From assembly GCA_046160425.1 (NCBI GenBank), contig JBJXGP010000363.1, positions 6,773 through 70,772 of the forward strand: a stretch of DNA of 64,000 bases, written 5' to 3'. The position numbers and the translations under genes were made by a program. The DNA comes from JAQCEJ01 sp046160425. GTDB lineage: Bacteria > Planctomycetota > Planctomycetia > Planctomycetales > Planctomycetaceae. This document shows positions 9,020-17,776 of this stretch, piece after piece (position 1 is the stretch's first letter; the number at the start of each line of letters is the position of its first letter). Below the pieces are notes generated by a model that saw only the letters and a program-made list of their open reading frames with translations, was not told where the DNA came from and searched no databases.

Positions 9020-9904
9020 ATGTCGGCGAAATTGGAATCTGATTACCAGAGACGCGTCTCTGCTGTGGAAGAGACGCGATACTTGCCGGGGACGTCGATC
9101 GAAATCATTCACGACTGGCCGGCATCCGCTCGGCCAACGCATGCTATCTTCGATTTCGATGGGACGATCAGTCTCGTGCGTGAAGGCTGGCCGCAGATTA
9201 TGGTCCCGATGATGGTGGAAATCCTCCAGGATACGGGGACCGACGAATCCTCCGACCAACTCGAGAAAATCACGTTGTCGTTCGTCATGGAACTGTGCGG
9301 AAAGCAGACGATTTATCAAATGATCCGTCTTGCTGAAGAAGTCGAAAGGCGGGGTAAAAAGGCGGAAGACCCGCTCGTCTATAAGCATCGTTATCTCGAC
9401 GCCCTCCATGCCCGCATTCGTTCCCGCCGCGAAGGACTCGACCGCGGCACGATTTCACCCGCGGAATTGCTCATCCCTTACGCGAATGAGTTACTCGAAG
9501 AACTGCATCGGCGAGGGGTCCAGATGTTTCTCGCCAGCGGCACCGAAGTGGAGGATGTCCGCGAAGAAGCCCGACTACTGCAAGTCGATCGGTATTTCGG
9601 TCCGCATATTTATGGAGCGATCGACAACTACCAGAATTTTTCCAAGCAAATGGTGATCGAACAAATTCTGCGGGACAATCAACTGTCGGGGTCTCAGCTC
9701 ATCGGTTTTGGCGACGGTTATGTCGAAATCGACAACGTCAAGCAGGCGGGAGGTCTCGCGATCGCCGTCGCCAGCGATGAAACCAACCGCAGCGGCAAAC
9801 CCGACCTCTGGAAACGCGACCGCCTGCTCGGCGTCGGTGCAGACGTCGTCATCCCCGATTTCCAGGACTACAAACCGTTGTGCGAATGGATCTGGCAACG
9901 ATAA
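9020..9904 (+). CDS. HAD-superfamily phosphatase in a sugar-phosphate cluster
   Basis: 294 aa. HAD motif I FDFDGT is at about residue 45 (both aspartates present), motif II is SGT near 173, a conserved lysine follows in SKQM, and motif IV is GFGDGYVEID near 231. The roughly 100 residues between motifs I and II form a helical C1-type cap, larger than in GmhB. It likely dephosphorylates a sugar phosphate. The next genes encode a deoxyhypusine-synthase-like protein, an RfaE/HldE-like kinase and a GmhA-like isomerase, so a heptose or related sugar bisphosphate substrate is plausible by context only. Confidence 0.75.
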   Translation: MSAKLESDYQRRVSAVEETRYLPGTSIEIIHDWPASARPTHAIFDFDGTISLVREGWPQIMVPMMVEILQDTGTDESSDQLEKITLSFVMELCGKQTIYQMIRLAEEVERRGKKAEDPLVYKHRYLDALHARIRSRREGLDRGTISPAELLIPYANELLEELHRRGVQMFLASGTEVEDVREEARLLQVDRYFGPHIYGAIDNYQNFSKQMVIEQILRDNQLSGSQLIGFGDGYVEIDNVKQAGGLAIAVASDETNRSGKPDLWKRDRLLGVGADVVIPDFQDYKPLCEWIWQR

Positions 9905-9923
9905 CAACAAGTTTAGTTTCATT

Positions 9924-10021
9924 GCCACGGGCGGCTCGTCCGCCCGTGGCTCGAACATCAAATGACATTCGGCGAAGCAGAGCTTCGAAGACCGTGCGTC
10001 CCCAAGCAGAGCTTGGGGACG
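9924..10021 (+). repeat. Composite palindromic repeat (module A + module B), copy 1
   Basis: Module A: GCCACGGGCGGC-TCGT-CCGCCCGTGGC, a near-perfect hairpin at 9924-9950. Module B: GCGAAGCAGAGCTTCGAAG at 9972-9990 followed by GTCCCCAAGC-AGA-GCTTGGGGAC at 9998-10020. The same A-then-B order recurs at 11075-11171 and 46853-46945. The last bases (GAGGAG) provide the likely ribosome site of the next gene. Confidence 0.8.
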
Positions 10022-10031
10022 AGGAGTAAAA

Positions 10032-11003
10032 ATGCCCTTTCCGCAATTCGATCGCCGGCAATTGCGAATTCTGCCGTTACGCGAGCGCATTCACGACATC
10101 CAACGCGAGCAAATTCTGAATTTGCCCGACGGTCCCCGCGTTCCCTTCTCGCATGAGGCGTTGCCCATCCTCGCCGACCGCATTGTGACGGCAGCGAAGA
10201 ACGACCGTTCGGTATTGTTCATCTGCGGAGCACATGTGCTCCGACAGGGGAATGCCGCTCTGCTGATCGACCTGATGCAGCGGGGATTGCTGAAACATCT
10301 CGCCCTCAACGGAGCCGGGGCGATTCACGACTTCGAACTCGCCATGATCGGACAAACCTGTGAAAGTGTCGCCAAATATGTAAGCGAAGGCCAATTCGGC
10401 TTGTGGCATGAGACTTCTCGGATCAACGACGCCGCGGCCGCCGGTCATCGCAACGGTATCGGATTGGGTGAAGCAATCGGACGGATGATCGAAGAGGAAA
10501 AGTTTCCGTTTCGCGAAACGAGCGTGCTCGCGGCGGCGTACCGATTGCATGTCCCCGTTACGAGTCACGTGAGCATCGGACAGGACATCGTTCACGAGCA
10601 TCCGAATTTCGACGGCGCCGCCACCGGAGCAACCTCGTTCACCGATTTTCTGATCTTTACCGAAACCGTAACCAAACTCGAAGGGGGCGTCTTCCTCAAC
10701 ATCGGCACGGCCGTGATGGGGCCTGAGGTCTATCTCAAAGCGCTGGCGATGGCCCGCAATGTCGCGCATGCGAAAGGGGAAACGATCCGCAAGTTCACGA
10801 CGGCGGTCTTCGATCTTCCCAATTTAGGAACCGATCTCTCTCACGAAGCCCCGAAGGACGACCCCCGCTACTATTTCCGCCCGTTCAAAACGATCCTCGT
10901 CCGGACCGTCGCTGACGGCGGAGAAAGTTACTACGTCCAGGGAGACCACAAACAAACGATCCCCGCGCTGTATGATTTGATCATGGAACGCGCGGAAAAA
11001 TGA
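10032..11003 (+). CDS. Deoxyhypusine-synthase-like protein in the sugar-phosphate cluster
   Basis: 323 aa; ATG at 10032 preceded by GAGGAG. It is a cytoplasmic Rossmann-like protein with the segment LNGAGAIHDFELAMIG, reminiscent of the NAD-binding AGG-x-E-D segment of deoxyhypusine/homospermidine synthases, and conserved-looking blocks VTSHVSIGQDIVHEHP and LNIGTAVMGPEVYLKAL. Bacteria lack hypusine, so a different reaction is expected. Its place between a HAD phosphatase and an RfaE-like kinase plus GmhA-like isomerase suggests a role in the same sugar pathway. The family assignment is from motif memory and is tentative. Confidence 0.5.
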   Translation: MPFPQFDRRQLRILPLRERIHDIQREQILNLPDGPRVPFSHEALPILADRIVTAAKNDRSVLFICGAHVLRQGNAALLIDLMQRGLLKHLALNGAGAIHDFELAMIGQTCESVAKYVSEGQFGLWHETSRINDAAAAGHRNGIGLGEAIGRMIEEEKFPFRETSVLAAAYRLHVPVTSHVSIGQDIVHEHPNFDGAATGATSFTDFLIFTETVTKLEGGVFLNIGTAVMGPEVYLKALAMARNVAHAKGETIRKFTTAVFDLPNLGTDLSHEAPKDDPRYYFRPFKTILVRTVADGGESYYVQGDHKQTIPALYDLIMERAEK

Positions 11004-11036
11004 AGACGATATGATCGACAGAGAACGCCGAGAGGC

Positions 11037-11063
11037 ACAGAAAAATCAGGATCTATTTTCTGT
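11037..11063. repeat. Hairpin ACAGAAAA...TTTTCTGT after the deoxyhypusine-synthase-like gene
   Basis: ACAGAAAA at 11037-11044 pairs perfectly with TTTTCTGT at 11056-11063 across an 11-nt loop. It lies 34 bp after the stop and just before the second A+B composite repeat. It could end the upstream transcript, but no T-run follows the stem. Confidence 0.4.
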
Positions 11064-11074
11064 CCTTCGGGTGG

Positions 11075-11171
11075 CACTGGCGGCTTGTCCGCCAGTGGAA
11101 TGTAATATCGTTATACATTGTGCGAAGCAGAAGCTCTCGCTGACTTTCGTTCCCAAGCGGAGCTGGGGTAC
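11075..11171 (+). repeat. Composite palindromic repeat (A + B), copy 2, decayed
   Basis: Module A CACTGGCGGC-TTGT-CCGCCAGTG at 11075-11097. Module B is recognisable but mutated: GCGAAGCAGAAGCTCTCG from 11122 and TTCCCAAGCGGAGCTGGGG from 11150. Order and orientation match copy 1 at 9924. Confidence 0.7.
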
Positions 11172-11207
11172 GACGTGAAAAAAAGTCTAACTCATTAAGT
11201 TGCCGGC

Positions 11208-12266
11208 ATGAAAACTTTCACTCCCCAACAGATGACGGCGGATCGATTGAGCGAATTGATCGAACGCTTTCCCTCTCGGCGGATTGCGGTCATCGGCGAT
11301 TTCTTTCTCGATAAGTATCTCGATACCGATCCCCGCATCATCGAATCGAGCGTCGAGACCGGTCGGCATGCGCATCAGGTCGTGCAGATTCGCCGCGCAC
11401 CCGGCGTCGCGGGAACCGTCGTCAACAACCTGGCAAGCCTCGGGACGGGAACGATTTATACGCTCGGTGCGATCGGCGACGACGGCGAAGCCTTCGATCT
11501 GCGGCGATGTCTGACGCAACTCGGATGCCGCGTGGAAGGTCTGTTGCAGTTCGATTCGCTCATGACGCCGCAGTATCTCAAGCCCCGCAACATCACCGAC
11601 CCGTCATTGAAGGGGGAACACGACCGTTACGACACCAAAAATCGCCGACCGATGCCCGCGGAGATCGGCGAGCGCGTGCTGGCGGCACTCGATAAGGTGC
11701 TCCCCGAACTCGATGCCGTTATCATCTCCGATCAGGTCGAATACGACGATTGCGGCATCATCACCGCCGCGGTCCGTCACGGACTCAGCGAGCGTGCGCA
11801 ACGTCATCCGCGCGTGATATTCTGGGTTGACAGCCGGACGCACATCAAGCATTTCCGTCACGTCCATATCAAACCCAATCAATTCGAAGCAGTCGATTTT
11901 CCCGCGCCGAAACCGGAAGACCGCATCTCCCTCGAACAGATCGAACAATCGCTGCCGCAACTGGCCGCCGATGCACGAGCACCGGTCTGCATCACGCTCG
12001 GTGAGCGGGGGATGTGCGTGAGCGATCCGGTTCCGACGCTGGTTCCGGGTGTTCGTGTCCCACCACTGATCGACTCGACGGGAGCAGGGGACAGCGCCAC
12101 CGCCGGCTGCGTACTCGCCCTCGCCGCCGGTGCGAATCTTGCCGAGGGAGCGCTCGTCGGCAATCTGGTCGCCTCGATCACCGTGCAACAACTCGCCGTC
12201 ACGGGAACGGCGAAGCCGAGTGAACTGATTCCACGTCTACAGATGTGGAAAGAGCAACAGAGTTAG
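11208..12266 (+). CDS. PfkB-family kinase, RfaE/HldE kinase-domain-like
   Basis: 352 aa. Ribokinase-fold features: IAVIGDFFLDKYL near residues 27-39, the glycine-rich APGVAGTVVNNLASLG sugar-binding segment, and DSTGAGDSATAG near residue 290 with the catalytic aspartate of the GAGD anion hole. VIISDQVEYDDCG and HIKPNQFEA match the pattern of heptose-7-phosphate kinases (HldE/RfaE N-terminal domain). There is no C-terminal nucleotidyltransferase domain, so the second HldE activity is absent from this protein. With the HAD phosphatase and SIS isomerase around it, an ADP- or GDP-heptose precursor pathway is the best guess. Confidence 0.75.
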   Translation: MKTFTPQQMTADRLSELIERFPSRRIAVIGDFFLDKYLDTDPRIIESSVETGRHAHQVVQIRRAPGVAGTVVNNLASLGTGTIYTLGAIGDDGEAFDLRRCLTQLGCRVEGLLQFDSLMTPQYLKPRNITDPSLKGEHDRYDTKNRRPMPAEIGERVLAALDKVLPELDAVIISDQVEYDDCGIITAAVRHGLSERAQRHPRVIFWVDSRTHIKHFRHVHIKPNQFEAVDFPAPKPEDRISLEQIEQSLPQLAADARAPVCITLGERGMCVSDPVPTLVPGVRVPPLIDSTGAGDSATAGCVLALAAGANLAEGALVGNLVASITVQQLAVTGTAKPSELIPRLQMWKEQQS

Positions 12267-12335
12267 ACGAAATCCAATCGATCGTTTACAATTTCAGCGA
12301 AAGATGAATTTCGCTTTCTTGAAATGGAGTTGAGC

Positions 12336-12902
12336 ATGTCCGACGATTTGGCGTTCACATCCCATTACCTCGATGAACTGGCCTCGCTGCTTCCTCGGCT
12401 GGATCGACCGAAGATCGCACAGGCGATCGGCTGGATGCGGGCCGTTCGCGATGCGGGGAAGATGATCTACATCTGCGGCAACGGGGGGAGCGCCTCGATT
12501 GCCTCGCAGATGGTCGTCGATATCGTCAAAGGGGCCTCGTTCAAGAAGAAGGCCCGCTTCAAAATGCTCGGCTTGACCGACAGCATCGCTACGATCACCG
12601 CTTACGCGAACGATGAAGGATACGAAACCGTCTTCGTCGAGCAACTCAAAAACTATGCCGAGAAAGATGATCTGTTGATCGGCATCAGTGGCAGCGGAAA
12701 CAGCCCCAATGTACTTCGCGCAATCGAATACGCGAATTCCGTCGGCTGCAAGACGATCGGAGTGACGACCGGGGAAGGGGGGAAACTCAAGGATCTGGTC
12801 AACTTGCCCTTGCTGGTCCCCTCACGGCACATGGGACGACTGGAAGACTGTTTCTTCATTTTGACGCATGTGTTATGCTATGCTTTCATGGAGGCGGACT
12901 GA
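12336..12902 (+). CDS. SIS-domain sugar isomerase, GmhA-like
   Basis: 188 aa from the ATG at 12336, which has GGAG 7 bp upstream; an earlier ATG at 12324 is less well placed. SIS features: YICGNGGSASIASQM (phosphosugar-binding loop), LIGISGSGNSPNVL, and a C-terminal EDCFFILTHVLCYAF helix typical of GmhA/DiaA. GmhA isomerises sedoheptulose 7-phosphate to D-glycero-D-manno-heptose 7-phosphate, which would supply the kinase upstream. DiaA-type non-catalytic relatives look similar, so activity is inferred from neighbours. Confidence 0.78.
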   Translation: MSDDLAFTSHYLDELASLLPRLDRPKIAQAIGWMRAVRDAGKMIYICGNGGSASIASQMVVDIVKGASFKKKARFKMLGLTDSIATITAYANDEGYETVFVEQLKNYAEKDDLLIGISGSGNSPNVLRAIEYANSVGCKTIGVTTGEGGKLKDLVNLPLLVPSRHMGRLEDCFFILTHVLCYAFMEAD

Positions 12903-12969
12903 TATCGCGTGATGCATTTCATGTGTTGAGTTCCGCGGGTTCGGCATTCTCCCAGAATTGAGGTTCGCC

Positions 12970-14637
12970 ATGGTCGCCATCTGTCGTCCGGTCGGTTCGA
13001 ATCGTTCGGCCCTGTTCGGTTTCGCTGCGATCGTGCTGCTGGGAATCTGTTCTCAGTCCGCGAATGCGGGAATCGTGAGCGGAGAACTGAAATCGATCTC
13101 AGCCGATTCCCAGCGCATCGTCATCGTGACCGGGGCCGCTAAAACCAGCAAGACATTCAAGCTGACAAAACAATCGGCCATTCTGCTGAACGACAAAAAA
13201 GCGGGAATTGATGAACTCTCCACCGGGATGAAGGTCAGCATCTTCACCACCAAATCGGGAGAAGTGACGAAAGTCGTCGCCCGAGCTGCAAAGGATGCCG
13301 ACGCTGCCGCCACGGAGACTGATGGGAAAAAATCGGATGAAGATGAACCGTCGGCAAAAAGTGACACCGACAACGAAAAGAAGACGGCCGGCCGAAAACC
13401 GGCTCGCAGGTCGACGAAGAAAAGCAAAGTCGAAGTCGATGACGTGCTCAATACCGATTGGCACCAGTTTCGCGGGCCGCGACGCGACAACGTCTCGACG
13501 GAAACCGGTTTCCTCAAGCAATGGCCGGAGGACGGACCGGCTCTCGTCTGGGGGACCGAAGGACTGGGGGAAGGTTACTCGAGCGTCTCGCTCAGCGATG
13601 ACATGATTTACACGATGGGAACCAAAGAGGGGGGTGAATACGTCATCGCCGTCAATGTCGATGACGGGAAGATTCTCTGGGGAACGAAGACCGGTTCGGT
13701 CTTTCAAGATGGCGCCGGCAACGGACCGCGTTCGACGCCGACAATCGACGGCGACAATCTTTACGCCTTGGGAGCACAAGGCGACCTCGTTTGTCTCGAC
13801 AAAAAAACGGGGGCCATCACTTGGCAGAAAAACATCCTGAAGGAATATCAGGCCAATAACATCTCGTGGGGAATTTGCGAATCGGTCCTGATCGATGGCA
13901 ATAAACTGATCTGCACACCCGGCGGACGCGGCGCCACGATGGTGGCAATCGATAAGCTCTCGGGCGATACCCTCTGGACATCCGAAGTTCCCACGAATCC
14001 AGCGGCCGGCTACGCCTCGGCGATCGTCGCCGAAGTCGGAGGAGTCGGAGGAGTCCGCCAATACATCAACTTCACACACGCCGGAGTGATGGGAGTGCGA
14101 GCCGAGGATGGTATTTTCCTCTGGGGCAATCAGGCTTCCGCCAATGGGACGGCGAATTGTTCTGCTCCGTTGTTCTATGACGACTATGTTTTCAGTTCAT
14201 CCGGATACGGCACCGGCGGCGCGCTGGTTCAACTCCGTTCGGCCAACGACCGCACGACTGCCGAACAAAAATACCACACGAATGAAATGGCCAATCATCA
14301 CGGAGGAATGGTCATCGTCGACGGTTACTTGTACGGCTCGCACGATCCAGGAATCCTCACCTGCATGGATGTGAAAAGCGGCAAGGTCAAATGGAAGGAT
14401 CGCTCGGTCGGCAAGGGTTCGGTGCTGTACGCCGACGGACATATTTATCTCCGCAGCGAAAACGGACCGCTGGCCCTCGTCGAAGCGAACCCTGAAGAAT
14501 ACGTCGAGAAAGGCCGTTTCGAACAACCCAACCGCAGCGGCCGCCCCGCCTGGGCGTATCATGTCGTCACCAAAGGGAAACTTTACCTTCGCGATCTCGA
14601 TAAGCTGTTGGTTTATGATATCAGCGAAGGGAAGTAA
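12970..14637 (+). CDS. Secreted PQQ-like beta-propeller protein
   Basis: 555 aa from the ATG at 12970, preceded by GAGG. A signal peptide runs to about residue 33 (CSQSANA). It is followed by a small OB-like domain (about 35-110), a charged low-complexity linker rich in K, D, E and S (about 115-155), and then WHQFRGPRRDNVS, the standard entry to planctomycete PQQ-repeat propellers. Repeats of the form ..GDLVCLDKKTGAITWQ.. and ..LTCMDVKSGKVKWK.. fill the rest. Such proteins are periplasmic; they may bind a quinone cofactor or act as scaffolds like BamB. No catalytic claim can be made. Confidence 0.82.
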   Translation: MVAICRPVGSNRSALFGFAAIVLLGICSQSANAGIVSGELKSISADSQRIVIVTGAAKTSKTFKLTKQSAILLNDKKAGIDELSTGMKVSIFTTKSGEVTKVVARAAKDADAAATETDGKKSDEDEPSAKSDTDNEKKTAGRKPARRSTKKSKVEVDDVLNTDWHQFRGPRRDNVSTETGFLKQWPEDGPALVWGTEGLGEGYSSVSLSDDMIYTMGTKEGGEYVIAVNVDDGKILWGTKTGSVFQDGAGNGPRSTPTIDGDNLYALGAQGDLVCLDKKTGAITWQKNILKEYQANNISWGICESVLIDGNKLICTPGGRGATMVAIDKLSGDTLWTSEVPTNPAAGYASAIVAEVGGVGGVRQYINFTHAGVMGVRAEDGIFLWGNQASANGTANCSAPLFYDDYVFSSSGYGTGGALVQLRSANDRTTAEQKYHTNEMANHHGGMVIVDGYLYGSHDPGILTCMDVKSGKVKWKDRSVGKGSVLYADGHIYLRSENGPLALVEANPEEYVEKGRFEQPNRSGRPAWAYHVVTKGKLYLRDLDKLLVYDISEGK

Positions 14638-14728
14638 TTATCGCGGACGTGTTATAATCGAAAGTATTACGTGTATTTGTGGCTGGCCTCTGTGAGGCCG
14701 GACTGAGATCATTGACCTCGGCTACCAA

Positions 14729-14776
14729 GACCTCTTGTCGCTGCGCGACCGGGACACAGGGCTGTCCCGGCTACCC
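14729..14776 (-). repeat. Palindromic repeat module D, copy 2 (inverted)
   Basis: Reverse-complement copy of the 48-bp double hairpin at 8891-8938, with 3 mismatches. It lies between the convergent PQQ-repeat gene and hisD and could serve both as a transcript-end structure. The motif GTGAGGCCGG is also found next to both copies (8869 and 14691) in direct orientation. Confidence 0.75.
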
Positions 14777-14792
14777 TCTTTTGCCGCTCGGC

Positions 14793-16166
14793 TCACTTCA
14801 CCAGCCGAATATCCACGCTCGCACTGTGCCCGGTGAGTCCTTCTTTTTCGGCCATCAGCCGCAAGTCATCCGCCGCGCCGCGGAGGGCCGACTGGTTATA
14901 GCCGATGATCGACGATCGCTTGAGAAAATCGAGCGAACACAGGCCGTTGGCGAACCTGGCTGTGCCTCCCGTGGGCAGTACGTGCGATGGTCCGGCGATG
15001 TAATCTCCCACCGCGACCGGCGTGTAATGCCCAAGGAAAATTGCCCCCGCATTCTGGATCCGATCGAGCAACACTTCAGGATTTTCGGTCGAGATGTGGA
15101 GATGCTCCGGCGCAAGTAAGTCGGTGAATCGAGCTGCTTCATCTGCATCGCGCGTGAGAATCAGCGCTCCGTAATCGATGAGGCTCTGCCTTGCCAGGTC
15201 GCCGCGAGGAAGATTTTGGAGCTGACGAATTAGCTCCAGTCGCACTTGCTCGATCAACGGCTCGTGCCAGGTGAGCAGGACTCCCGAACCGGGGCTATGC
15301 TCCGCCTGTGAAATCAGATCGCTGGCGATAAAATCGGGCCGCGCAGATTCATCGGCGATGAGTACCACTTCGCTCGGGCCGGCGATGCTGTCGATGTCGA
15401 CTTCGCCGAACACATATCGCTTGGCGAGCGCCACGAATAGATTTCCCGGCCCGACGATCTTGTCGACGCGCGGCAAGCCGTCGATGCCGTAGGCCATCGC
15501 CGCGACTGCTTGTGCCCCGCCGAGTCGATAGACTTCAGTCACGCCAAGTTCATGACAGGCGGCGAGCAGGTCGGTGTTGTAGCTGCCGAATGGCGTCGGC
15601 GGGGCGACGACGACGATCTCTTTCACTCCAGCAGTTTGTGCAGGGACGACGGTCATGAGCAACGTCGAAGGGTAAGCCGCCGCTCCGCCGGGGATGCAGA
15701 CGCCGACCCGCCTGAGCGGACGGTATCGCTGACGAAGCACGATGTGACGGTCGCCATCCTGCTTGATCAGTTCAACATCCTGCGTCAGCACGCACTGCTG
15801 AAAGGCAACGATATTCAAGCGAATGCGGCGCAGGGTTTCGAGATACTGCGGATCGGCCTTGGAGTGCGCCTCCGCCAGTTCGGATGCCGAGACTCTCATC
15901 GACTCGACAGTGAGCGACTTGCGATCGAGTTTTTCGGTGTACTCGAGAACCGCCGCCGCGCCGCGAGATTGGACGTCTTTGCAAATTCTCTCGACGACCT
16001 GCTGCGGTGAGAGTGCCTCGCCGAAGTGTTCAATCGTCCGCGCTCGTCCCTGCGGTGATACGACGTCCCCTTGAGGAGACAATTTATGTCGTAATTCGCG
16101 AAACGCCTGCTCGGCATCCTGCCGGCGGCAATCGATCATACGGATCGGCAACTCTTCAATGGTCAT
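14793..16166 (-). CDS. hisD: Histidinol dehydrogenase
   Basis: 457 aa. It carries out the last two steps of histidine synthesis, oxidising L-histidinol to L-histidine with NAD and zinc, in the cytoplasm. Family blocks are all present: RVGVCIPGGAAAYPSTLLM, GGAQAVAAMAYG, KIVGPGNLFVALAKR, DSIAGPSEVVLIAD, DLISQAEHSP and PVAVGDYIAGPSHVLPTGG. The usual GPNHVLPT reads GPSHVLPT here, an unusual but conservative change. It has no other his genes beside it, so it is a stand-alone locus as often seen in planctomycetes. Confidence 0.95.
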   Translation of the reverse strand: MTIEELPIRMIDCRRQDAEQAFRELRHKLSPQGDVVSPQGRARTIEHFGEALSPQQVVERICKDVQSRGAAAVLEYTEKLDRKSLTVESMRVSASELAEAHSKADPQYLETLRRIRLNIVAFQQCVLTQDVELIKQDGDRHIVLRQRYRPLRRVGVCIPGGAAAYPSTLLMTVVPAQTAGVKEIVVVAPPTPFGSYNTDLLAACHELGVTEVYRLGGAQAVAAMAYGIDGLPRVDKIVGPGNLFVALAKRYVFGEVDIDSIAGPSEVVLIADESARPDFIASDLISQAEHSPGSGVLLTWHEPLIEQVRLELIRQLQNLPRGDLARQSLIDYGALILTRDADEAARFTDLLAPEHLHISTENPEVLLDRIQNAGAIFLGHYTPVAVGDYIAGPSHVLPTGGTARFANGLCSLDFLKRSSIIGYNQSALRGAADDLRLMAEKEGLTGHSASVDIRLVK

Positions 16167-16526
16167 TGATCGGCCTTTGGTTTATTTTCCATCTGCGGAC
16201 GATGACGTGCAAAAACAGTATTTTTCACCGGCGAATACGCCATGTTCCGCGAGAAATTCCGTATAATCCGCATAGAACGAGGGAGATCTTCACTCAAATA
16301 GAGAGTATCGATTGCCAGCGGTCTTGACTACCATTACAGTGGATCTGGCGATGAGACTGATGGAAATCCGGACATTCTCCGAGAGATATCGGTTCACCGC
16401 AATATTCAGAATTTCGATTTGTCGGTGAACCGTTGTCGAATGACGGATGCAATCGTTATTCTGTCGAATTCATTGATCTTGCTGACTTTGCTTCGCAGAG
16501 GCACTCACGATAACAGGATTATTGGC
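16167..16526. other. 360-bp gene-free divergent region between hisD and threonine aldolase
   Basis: No reading frame with family features. A perfect TATAAT occurs at 16262-16267 on the plus strand, but no good -35 hexamer lies 16-18 bp upstream, so a promoter is possible rather than shown. AGGA at 16515-16518 is the ribosome site of the next gene. Confidence 0.4.
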
Positions 16527-17618
16527 ATGGCAAACCCGTTGAAAATTGATATGCGCAGCGACACCGTCACCAAACCGACCCCCGGGATGCGGCAGGCCAT
16601 TGCCCACGCCGAGGTCGGCGACGACATGAGCGGTGAAGATCCGACCGTCAATCGGCTGGAACAAGTGGTTTGCGAACTGCTCAAAAAAGAAGCGGCCGTT
16701 TTCGCTTGCTCCGGCACGCAATCGAATCAGATGGGAGTCAAAGTCCACTGCTCTCCCGGTGATGAACTGCTGATCGAAGAAACCGGCCACATCGCGAATT
16801 TTGAAGCGGGGGGACCGGCGGTGTTAAGCGGAGTCACCTGCCGCACGATTCCCGGACAACTGGGTATGCTGGATGTCGATTTACTCCGCGGAAAGATTCG
16901 CGCCGATAACCAGCACTTATGCACCACGCGTCTCGTCTGCATCGAAAACACGACCAACACCGGAGGAGGACGCGCCTATCCCGTCGATCAATTGCATCGA
17001 GTTGGCCTATGGGCGCACGAACAAGGATTGAAAGTTCACATGGATGGCGCGCGGCTCTTTAACGCGGTGATCGCCACAAACTCAACAGCTGCTGATGTGT
17101 GCAAACATGTCGACACCGTGTCGATCTGCTTTTCGAAGGGATTAGGCTGCCCGATGGGTTCGATTCTCGTCGGCAAGAAGGATGAAATAGCCAAAGCCCG
17201 CCGCATCCGCAAACTCTTCGGCGGCGCGATGCGTCAATCGGGAATCATGGCGGCAGCTTGTCTGTACGCTCTCGATCATCATGTCGATCGCCTGGCGGAA
17301 GATCATGCCCATGCCCGCCTATTCGCCGAGATGATCGCCGATATCCCCGGCATCATCATCGACCCCGACGACGTCGAAACCAATCTCGTCTTCTTCGATG
17401 TCGAACGCCAGCACGGCTACGCCGGTCAACTCTCGACGATGCTTCGTCAACGGGAAATCGGCATCAATGCGTGCGGGTCACAACGCTTGCGCGCCTGCAC
17501 GCATCTGGATGTGAACAAAGCGGATGTCAAAGCCGCCGCCCATGCGATTGCGGAGTGCATGGCTCAGGGTTTCAGCGATGTTGCCGCTTCGGTCTGCGGT
17601 CCGTACGTTCGTGGATGA
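16527..17618 (+). CDS. ltaE: Low-specificity L-threonine aldolase
   Basis: 363 aa from the ATG at 16527, with AGGA 8 bp upstream. It is a fold-type I PLP enzyme cleaving threonine or allo-threonine to glycine and acetaldehyde. Motifs: DMRSDTVTKPTPGM at the start, the active-site entry GDDMSGEDPTVNRLE, IENTTNTGGG, HMDGARLFNA, and SICFSKGLGCPMGS with the PLP lysine at about residue 204. The C-terminus THLDVN is typical. There is no operon partner; the next gene starts 158 bp on. Confidence 0.92.
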   Translation: MANPLKIDMRSDTVTKPTPGMRQAIAHAEVGDDMSGEDPTVNRLEQVVCELLKKEAAVFACSGTQSNQMGVKVHCSPGDELLIEETGHIANFEAGGPAVLSGVTCRTIPGQLGMLDVDLLRGKIRADNQHLCTTRLVCIENTTNTGGGRAYPVDQLHRVGLWAHEQGLKVHMDGARLFNAVIATNSTAADVCKHVDTVSICFSKGLGCPMGSILVGKKDEIAKARRIRKLFGGAMRQSGIMAAACLYALDHHVDRLAEDHAHARLFAEMIADIPGIIIDPDDVETNLVFFDVERQHGYAGQLSTMLRQREIGINACGSQRLRACTHLDVNKADVKAAAHAIAECMAQGFSDVAASVCGPYVRG

Positions 17619-17776
17619 GCATCGTCGCGTCGAGATTTCCAGGCGGCACGGAGTCGCAAGTTTTTCTGAAATCGACGGCTGAATCCTGGATGTGATATTG
17701 TTCTCATAAATTTCAGCCGATACGATGAAGCGGTCGCGTCCTTCATTTATGACCGAGAAATTGAGAACGGCACGCT

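Noticed and set aside
14653..14658. Perfect TATAAT after the PQQ-repeat gene
   Set aside because: No -35 at a suitable distance and no plus-strand gene follows; hisD is on the other strand.
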